A DNA stretch of 64,000 bases, from the NCBI GenBank assembly GCA_030762895.1, contig CM061066.1, forward strand, positions 119,196,715 through 119,260,714, given 5' to 3'. The translations under genes were made by a program, and so were the position numbers. The notes beneath the pieces were generated by a model. That model saw only the letters and a list, made by a program, of their open reading frames with translations, did no database searches and was not told the origin of the DNA. The stretch is from Sophora flavescens. Its lineage: Eukaryota; Streptophyta; Magnoliopsida; Fabales; Fabaceae. Of this stretch, positions 56,879 through 64,000 are shown piece by piece (within the stretch, counting starts at the first letter, position 1; the number at the start of each line of letters is the position of its first letter).

Positions 56879-58134
56879 AGATAAACAGGCAGCTTCATGT
56901 TTGATAAATCGTTGCAAGTTTTTTTTTTTAATCCATAATGTCTATTACATAATAAACCTACAGGAATATCTATAATCTAATAGTAACCAAATCTTAGTCA
57001 AATATAAAATCTTATCAAATATTAGTATCTAAAAATATAAAATTTATTCTTCAAAAAACATATAAAATATTAATCAAGATAAATCAAGTAACTTTTTAAA
57101 GTTTTTTTTATAAATATAATTTTTTAAAGTTAACATTCCTAAATATAAGAAAAGATCTAAAAGAAATTAAATAATAAATCAAAATATTTTAAATATCCTA
57201 AATTATTAAGGTGATATACAGAGATATAATCATAAAATTCTCATGATTTTTTTTAAAAAATAATAATCCTATTCCACAAGATAAGAATTTCTCTGCAAAA
57301 TCTCACGCGTTACGAGTTCAATTGGAAGAGATACGATTGGGGAAAATGCTTGTTTATGTTTGATTCTGCATATATTACTTTCTAACACACACATAGGTAG
57401 ATCTGCAACTTCAATTGGTTGTTGTTCTATCAATGTCTAAATATTAATTTTTGTTCGTATCAAAGTGTAAAGAAAAATGCTATAACCAGTGTTTTAAAGT
57501 ATTGATTTTTTTTTTTATAAACAAAAAGTATATTAACTAGATACGAGGGTTATTTGAACCCATATACAAAAGTAGCAAAACCCATGACAAAACAATGTAG
57601 AGTTTCAACCAAAAGATGTAGGGATCACTATCATAAAAAGTGATCAAAGCTACAAGGTTGAACAACACATTGTCCCCACTTCTATATGAGCCAAACAATA
57701 ACCATCAGCCAAAAAGAAAATACATCGATTAAGAAATTAAAAAGAGAAATTTTTTTATTAAAAATTTATGCATTTGATATAAATTTAGTTTTCAAATGGA
57801 AACTTTTTTTTTATATACCTTAACCAGTGGCATGACTCATGTCTCTTTTTGAAACAAGCATGACTCGTGTCTAAAATTTAAATATGCAAGAGTTGGTACG
57901 TAGGCAAAATGTAATTGAAAATGAAAATTTTCTTGATTTCCTTCGAATATCCTTTTGTTCTTTTTCAACGTGATTCCTTTGTGATTTTGTTAGCTTTTTC
58001 TTAGGATAAAAGCTTCTTGACCAAAGCTCTTTTTTCTTTTTTTTTTGACTTATTATTCTTATTCTCCTAGACGAACCGTGCTTTTCTGTTAATGGAGTCT
58101 GTCTCTTCATGGATTGAAAATACATCACAATCAT
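56879..58134. other. AT-rich DNA with no recognised gene
   Basis: Contains T-runs (56919, 57509) that could be inverted retroposon tails. The frame at 57871-58134 (minus) is lysine-rich low complexity. No family match. Confidence 0.55.
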
Positions 58135-58524
58135 CCTTTGATGATTTAAGCAATGTTTGAACCCATCATCAACTTCGTGTCTGTCCCCAGTCCCCCACTT
58201 ATTCTTATTCTTCTATTGTTTGCAGAGGTGTACTCGTTGGTGCTTATATCCAGCTCCCTTTTGGCATTGCTGCTGGCTGGACTTTTTCTTGGTGTAACTC
58301 CTTTGTTTGTTTAGTTGTGTTTGTATTTAATTGTTATAGTAAATTCCATCTCGCTTTCAAGTGATTGACGTCTGTAAAAGCTCATATTGATATATTTTTA
58401 TGGGTCATTATGCATTTTTACATTGGTCTACCACTTTTTCTTTATTTCATGTCTTTGTATACGGGGTAGAGTATCATTCTACTCTTAATCAATATATTTT
58501 TTAGTTTATCAAAAAAAAAAAAAA
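58135..58524 (+). mobile_element. Probable retroposon (LINE-type) 3' tail
   Basis: A T/C-rich stretch ends ACTCTTAATCAATATATTTTT, then AGTTTATC and a pure A run (58511-58524). The layout (non-coding 3' UTR, TTTATC before the A tail) matches the end of the LINE at 41283-41320. No ORF remains. Confidence 0.5.
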
Positions 58525-58613
58525 CTTAGAGAAAAGAATAAACTAGATAATTTGACAATTTTGTTGGGGGCACATGTCGAGCCAACAATGAAGTTAGTTG
58601 CTAATTATATTTA

Positions 58614-59103
58614 CTAGTATTTTTGTATCCGTGCGATGCACGGGTCATCAATTATTATTATTATTATTATTGGTAACATTATTATCATTAATAACTTGAA
58701 TTGTATCTCTATATCTACCAAACTTTTTTTTTCTTTTATCCCAAATTAAGTCCACTTTGTCAAATCTTTTTTTTTTTTTTTACTTATTTCACACTTTGTC
58801 TTCAATATTTCCTTCTCACCCATAATGGTGGTACTCATTCATCCACAAGACTTTTTATTTATAGATAGAAGTGATCAGCAAAAACCTTGAAACAATCTTA
58901 TCTATAATTTGAGTGCAAAAAATTGAATATTTTTTTTATTTTAAAATGATATTACAATACGTAATATATGTAACACTATGTGTTAAGTGTTCCTCTTTGA
59001 TTATTTCTAATGATCAAATAATCCTTTTAAATCATGTGGTGCTGACACGTGTCCCTTTATTAGAAAATCAACAATTACCCTTATTAATTAGTATAGATAT
59101 AGA
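58614..59103 (-). mobile_element. Small nonautonomous Helitron
   Basis: On the minus strand it begins TCTATATCTATACTAATTAA and ends with a hairpin (CCGTGCATCGCACGG) then TACAAAAATACTAG. A 5' TC, a 3' GC-rich hairpin about 10 nt before CTAG, and insertion between A and T (host A before TC, T after CTAG) are the plant Helitron signature. There is no target duplication and no Rep/helicase. Contains an (ATT)n tract near 58652-58672. Confidence 0.85.
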
Positions 59104-59332
59104 TTTATTATTTAAAATAGAAAAAACAAAGGCAAGGATGTAGAAAAAAAATATTAGTAAATATGAATAGTTCTGTCTCTATTTATGTCAATTCAGATAT
59201 TGCCGTATTTGACTCCCAAAACATTGTAAATTTACCGGTTTGTAAATATTTTAAAACAAAAAAAATAAAAATTTTAGAAAATAAAAAATAATAATAAAAA
59301 ATTTCATAACTTGACATGTGGCTTGCACCATT

Positions 59333-60880
59333 TGTTGGAACCAAAGTGGTTTTGGATTTAATAATCTCTAAATTTTGATGCTAACAAAATGATTAAATTT
59401 GCTTGGCAAAGTATTAGTTGAGATCTAACTAGTGCTTTCAGTTATGCAGGAACGCTTTTATCAGTAAAATAAACTTGGCATAAGTTTCAATTAAAAAATA
59501 CGCGCGTCCACCCCTCGTAGACGGGCAGCTCAAGAACTGTGGTAATTTTACCTTGTTGTTTTTTTAGTAGACGAGGCTATAAATGAATACCTAAATAACT
59601 TGTTAGGTACAAAGCAAGTCTAAAGACTTGAAAATAAGCACGTCCATATTGCCACATCAATGCATGTAAGTAATTAGATGAAGGAAAAGAACTAAAACAC
59701 AAAGTAATCTAGTATACGAGCTCTAAATGCCACGTTACTAGACGGAGATCTTTATAAATCATTAAGGAATAGCAAGTCTGAAGACTTGATAGATAAAAGG
59801 TTTTGCCACGTCATCATACGAGCTAAGAAAATTATCGAATAAACTTGGACTCTCTTCTAAATGAGTAAACGGAGTTTCCTTTTAGACGAACTCCATCTTT
59901 GAATGAATTTAATGCAATTTGGTCCACAATGAATTTATTTCAAATGATTGATATTTATTTCAAATGAATATTTGTTCTTCCCATTTGTTTTTATCCTATT
60001 TAATGTCTTGTTTCCTTTGAGAAAATTCATAGTACTATCAAGGAAATACAAAAAGCAACTAGTACAATTGGAATTACAAAATGTTCTGTATGATAACATC
60101 TTTATTGCTGAACAAAAGCTGGGTTATACACAAAGGAGGAGAGAAAGTTTTTAAGGTACAATTGCTCAGAACAGTGAGCCTCCATTTTGTGATTTTCTGA
60201 TAACCAATGATGCTTTTTAACATGGCCAAAATCAAGCTGTCAGTTTCAACGGATATCATGCATTTCATGCTATCTCTAAATGGGATTATTCAAAGTAACC
60301 GTTGAAGAATTACAAGAGAAGAAGAAGGTCACTATAAATTGAAGACTTCAGATATTGAAAAAAAACTCTTGCCTGCACAATCTTGCTAATTGAACCTTTG
60401 CCATTTGATTATCATTTATTCAATTATTCTTTCGAGAGCAAGAGTCTGTATTCATTAGTTTGAATATTGTTGTAATATTCAACTGATCTTAAACCGTTAT
60501 ATTCTCACACTTAATGAGTTAAGAAGATCAACTTTTAAATCTCTTTGTTAGAGTTAGAGCCTGAAGAGGCTTGGTAAGAAAGGAATACTTGTAGCCTGAA
60601 GAGGTGTTGTATACTTGTTTGTAATCTATTTGGAGAAATAGTGAAAAAATCCTTCAAGTCGAAGGGACTGGACGTAGCTCTTGGTTGGAAGAGAGTGAAC
60701 CAGGATAAAATATCTTGCGTAAATTTTATATCCCTAAACTCTTCAGTTTTATTTGCTTATACTAACCGTGGGGTTTTTTATATTGATTTTTGAGAGCAAA
60801 ATTTTGTTTTAAAGGTTGTTTTAAAAAAATATTAACAAACACAATTCAACCCCCCCTTCTTGTGTTTGCCTGTGCCAACT
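59333..60880 (+). repeat. SIRE-type copia 5' LTR (about 1.55 kb)
   Basis: Starts TGTTGGAACC, and its end reads GTGCCAACT just before the primer site, so the terminal inverted bases are TGTTGG/CCAAC(T) with the last base changed. It contains TAGAC/GACGA words and a pyrimidine tract before TTCTTGTGTTTGCC. The partner LTR lies beyond the window. Confidence 0.8.
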
Positions 60881-60885
60881 TTTGT

Positions 60886-60897
60886 TGGTATCAGAGC
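60886..60897 (+). promoter_or_regulatory. Primer-binding site (initiator-Met tRNA)
   Basis: TGGTATCAGAGC, perfect match to the usual copia primer site, five bases after the LTR. Confidence 0.93.
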
Positions 60898-60954
60898 TCA
60901 GCCTTGACGAGGTTGAGCATCTAACAAGTGCTTAGGCAGTACGATCCTACAATC

Positions 60955-62676
60955 ATGGATGTAGAAGGACAAGCTATCAACAGACCCCCTCTCTTTGATG
61001 GAACTGATTATGATTATTGGAAAAAGGGGATGATGGCATTCTTGGATGCACAGAATGCTGACATCTGGGAACTAATAGAAAATGGCTACACTGAGCCAAG
61101 GAGTGAAGTTGGAGCTGCAATGCCTAGAGCTGAATGGACTCAAGAGCAGAAAAGCCAACATCAACTAAACTTGAAAGCTAAGCACTATCTCATGTGTGTT
61201 ATCACCAGATCTGAGCATGACAAGGTTCATAGTTACAACACAGCTAAAGAAATATGGAATACTCTTGCACTAGCTCATGAAGGTTCCTCACAAGTGAAGG
61301 AATCAAAGATAAGGATGCTGGTTCACCAGTATGAGCTATTCAAGATGGATGATCATGAAACTATAGACCAGATGTTTGGAAGATTCCAAACAATCACCAA
61401 CAGTCTCAGGTCTCTTGGAAAGGTCTATGAGAACATAGATCATGTGAGAAAAATTTTGAGAAGTCTCTCAAAGCAGTGGAAACCTAAGGTAACTGCTATC
61501 CAGGAAGCAAAGAATCTGAATACTCTTTCTCTAGAAGAGCTTCTGGGTTCATTAAAAGTTCATGAACTTGAACTTAATGAAGAGGAAAACTCCAGAAAAG
61601 GAAAGTCCATTGCCTTAAAGGGCAAGAAAGCTAGTTCCTCAAAGATGCTTAAAGTTGCTGAGTCCTCAGATGAAGCTGATTCATCAAATAATGAAGATGA
61701 CTAAGATGAGGATGAACTATCTTTCATCTCTAGAAAAATCAACACATGTGGAGAAAGAAAGGTGGATTCAGAAGGAAGCAGTTCAACAAAAAATTCTCCA
61801 AGGAGAAGTCAGATTCCAAGGAGAAAGGCCTACCCCTGTGCTTTGAATGTAAGAAACCAGGGCACTTCAAAGCTGATTGCCCAGAGCTGAAGGAAAAAAA
61901 GAAATTCTTCAAAAAGAAGAAAGGCTTGATGTCTACATGGGAGGATCTTGACCTATCTTCTTCAGATGAAGAAGATGAAGTAGGAGAAGAAGCAAACATT
62001 TTCTTCATGGCTGACACTGCATCAGAAAGTGAATTCACTGATGCTGAGGTAATAGAATCTGATCCATCTACTCTTCAAACTGTTTTTGATGAATTGCTGC
62101 ATGAATCATGCATACTATCTAAAGAGTATAAGAGTCTCAAAAGGAAGTTTATTAAACTTTCTAGAGATTATGATAAGGTCTGCACAGTAAATCAAAACCT
62201 TAAGGATGAAAATGAAACATTAAAATCAAACAATGTTAGTCTGACTGACAAGATTAAGTGTAAGTCTAATATCTCTAGTGAAGTTGAACAACTTAAACAA
62301 GATGTGACATACTTGACAGACTCTCTGTCAAAACTGGTTGGTAGCTCAGATAAATTAAATCTTATATTAAGATATTCTAGATCACCACATGACAAACGGC
62401 ATTGGTTATGATAGAAAGAAGCAAGATGCATCTCTGAATAAACCAAAAGTTCATACACAATATAAGGCCTTTAAAGTCCGTCCACAAGACACTAAGTCAA
62501 AACCAAGCCCTTCCAATACTTACCGCAAAGTATGTGGAAAAAGTGGGCATGTGTCATCTAAATGCATACATAACAAGCATGCAAAGCATTCACAACCTAT
62601 GATCACTAACAAGAAATGGCCTAAGTCAATTTGGGTACCTAAAGTTAAGATAATCCCTATTATAGATCTCGCTTAA
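60955..62676 (+). pseudogene. SIRE-type copia gag
   Basis: ATG at 60955 (MDVEGQAINRPPLFDGTDYD) is preferred over 60928 because SIRE gags begin close to the FDG..Y.YWK motif. UBN2/gag domain: WKKGMMAFLDAQ, LNLKAKHYLMCVITRSEHDK, TAKEIWNTLALAHEGSSQVK. Stop at 61702 after SSDEADSSNNEDD; a frameshift near 61740 leads to a basic stretch and a CCHC knuckle CFECKKPGHFKADC (61845), then an acidic and coiled-coil part (61950-62360). After a second frameshift near 62385 a basic block with a second knuckle-like KVCGKSGHVSSKC (62527) ends with IWVPK. Confidence 0.9.
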
Positions 62677-62689
62677 CAACAGAAAGAAA

Positions 62690-63260
62690 CAAGTCCCGAT
62701 TACTTGGACAAAGTGGGTGCTCACGACACATGACAGGAGAAAGGTATATGTTCCAAGACCTTAGACCCAAAGATGGTGGTCTGGGTCACCGTTGGAGGAA
62801 ACCAAAAAGGAAAGATCATTGGTATAGGTAAAATTGGTAAACATCATTTTCCCTCCATTGATAATGTTCTGTTAGTAAATGGTCTTAAACACAATCTGCT
62901 TAGCATTAGTCAATTATGTGATAGTGGGTTTGCTGTTTCATTTAATAAGAGTATGTGTTTTGTCAAGAAAGCTGATGGATCACTCCTATTCACTGCCCAG
63001 AGGCAAAACAATCGGTATAAGATTGACTTAGAGGATCTCTCAAATAAAAGTGTGTCATGTCTAGTGTCCATTGAGGATGAACGATGGATTTGGCACAAAA
63101 GGTTGGGTCATGCAAGTTTGAGATTAATCTCAAAACTGAAAAAGCATAACCTTGTAAAAGGACTACCAAACCTTAGTTTCAAATCTGATGCTCTATGTGA
63201 TGCATGTTAGAAGGGAAAACAAGTCAAAGGTTCATTTGAATCTAAGAATGTTGTTAGTAC
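62690..63260 (+). pseudogene. SIRE-type copia protease and GAG-pre-integrase (truncated)
   Basis: The protease active site is split by a 2-bp insertion: YLD in one frame and SGCSRHMTGERYMFQDL in the next. From 62773 the frame reads GKIIGIGKIGKHHFPSIDNV, LKHNLLSISQLCDSGFAVSF, WIWHKRLGHASLRLISKL (GAG-pre-integrase H..H) and CDAC, then a stop, then KGKQVKGSF. Element F interrupts it at 63261, before the integrase core. Confidence 0.9.
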
Positions 63261-64000
63261 TGATCCGCTGTCGCACACGGGTCAAAAAGAACGAGTGGTT
63301 TAAAAAACTGATGTGTCGATTTCCCAACTATCATCGATTCACATAAATTCCAAGCCCTAAGCGGATTCTAATCTCTTTTCGATTGTAGCGGCAATTAAAC
63401 AAGCGCAATCGACACTACGAGATACATGTTCCTATTTCTGAATTAAGTAAATGGAATGAAGCGCTTGTGAATTAAGCAAACACGATCAACACACGCGAAT
63501 TAAGCAAACACGATCAAGGTATAGGAACATGGAATCATCGAAATAAATCAATACTTATCCTATACAACTTGAATTAAGCAGACAAGGCATACAACATAGT
63601 ATTGAAAGAGACAAGCAAATTAATCGGGAATTATGGAACCTCAAGTGTCGGCGGAAATCGACATACAGAGACTAATCCCCGGTGATTAGTTCTCCATCAA
63701 AAACATAATACAACCCTTGAAAAGTATTGAAAACAGTGAAAATTGGATGTGTTTTGCGTCTGCCCTGGTGTCTTTTATAAATCAGGATTCACGTCACGGC
63801 CGTGATTGGGCCGTGATGCTTTCTGACTTCCAGGGTCTTCTTATCATGCCCGTGATGGTCATCACGGCTGGGTCGTGATGCTTTCTGACTTCTAGGGTCT
63901 TCTTATCACGCCCGTGATGGTCATCACGGCTGGGCCGTGATGCTCTCTGATCTTCATGGGTGGCTCATCACGGTCGTGATTAGTGTCACGGCCTGGTCGT
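63261..64000 (-). mobile_element. LTR F (left part; runs out of the window)
   Basis: Begins TGATCCGCTGTCGCACACG, matching the start of solo LTR B (GCGCTGTCGC.CACG.GTCAAAAAG), and shares the CCAAGCCCTAAGCGGATTCT block (63349, compare 8442). Near 63790-64000 it has three tandem units of about 70 bp built on CACGCCCGTGATGGTCATCA and CACGGC.GGGCCGTGATGCT dyads, where LTR B has CGCGAGGCG dyads. Left flank AGTAC. Confidence 0.85.

Overview
This window is plant nuclear DNA built almost entirely of nested and decayed transposable elements. I find no host gene, rRNA, tRNA or CRISPR array. The elements (copia of SIRE and other types, Tat-lineage Ty3/gypsy with an extra RNase H, a Tekay-like LTR family, CACTA, hAT, LINE, SINE, Helitron) and the AT-rich intervening DNA point to a eudicot. 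A repeat-rich legume is plausible but not proven from sequence alone.

Left block (1-21430). A copia pol fragment (3386-3809) is bounded on the left by a long LTR-like repeat (to 3385) and on the right by the 5' end of a CACTA element (CACTA-2, from 3810). CACTA-2 is split by a short nonautonomous LTR element E (4358-19805, target duplication CACCA). The left LTR of E holds a long LTR G (5615-13955, GGCGT). G holds three solo LTRs: A (6312-7753, CTCGA), B (8167-9393, ATCAA) and C (11630-12950, ATGAT). The tiny interior of E holds a hAT element (15664-16718, CCTCGGAT).

Middle block (21431-41319). A 5'-truncated LINE is split by a copia element H (22205-41119). The LTR of H is split by a 14.9-kb CACTA element (CACTA-1, 22394-37305, duplication ATA) with a decayed TNP2 transposase and a second Ptta/En/Spm-type gene. 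The TNP2 gene is split by a young nonautonomous LTR element D (28658-34560, ATTAC), which carries its own 284-codon ORF and an inverted piece of a related element. Copia H also has an internal inversion.

Right block (41320-64000). AT-rich DNA with a MITE is followed by a second LINE that is split by a Tat-lineage Ty3/gypsy element (45089-55621, minus strand). The RT of that element is split by CACTA-3 (48804-52456, TTA), a nonautonomous relative of CACTA-1 carrying a B3-like exon. Then come a SINE, a retroposon tail, a small Helitron and a SIRE-type copia element (59333 to the window end) that is itself broken by LTR F (from 63261).

The most unusual signal is a set of short GC-rich dyads (5-8-bp arms around a 0-4-nt centre, for example TTCGC-GGG-GCGAA, CTCGC-GAG-GCGAG, AGCAC-GGGC-GTGCT, ATCAC-GGCC-GTGAT). 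They are clustered inside the LTRs of several families whose remaining sequence differs. All alignments and counts here were made by eye.
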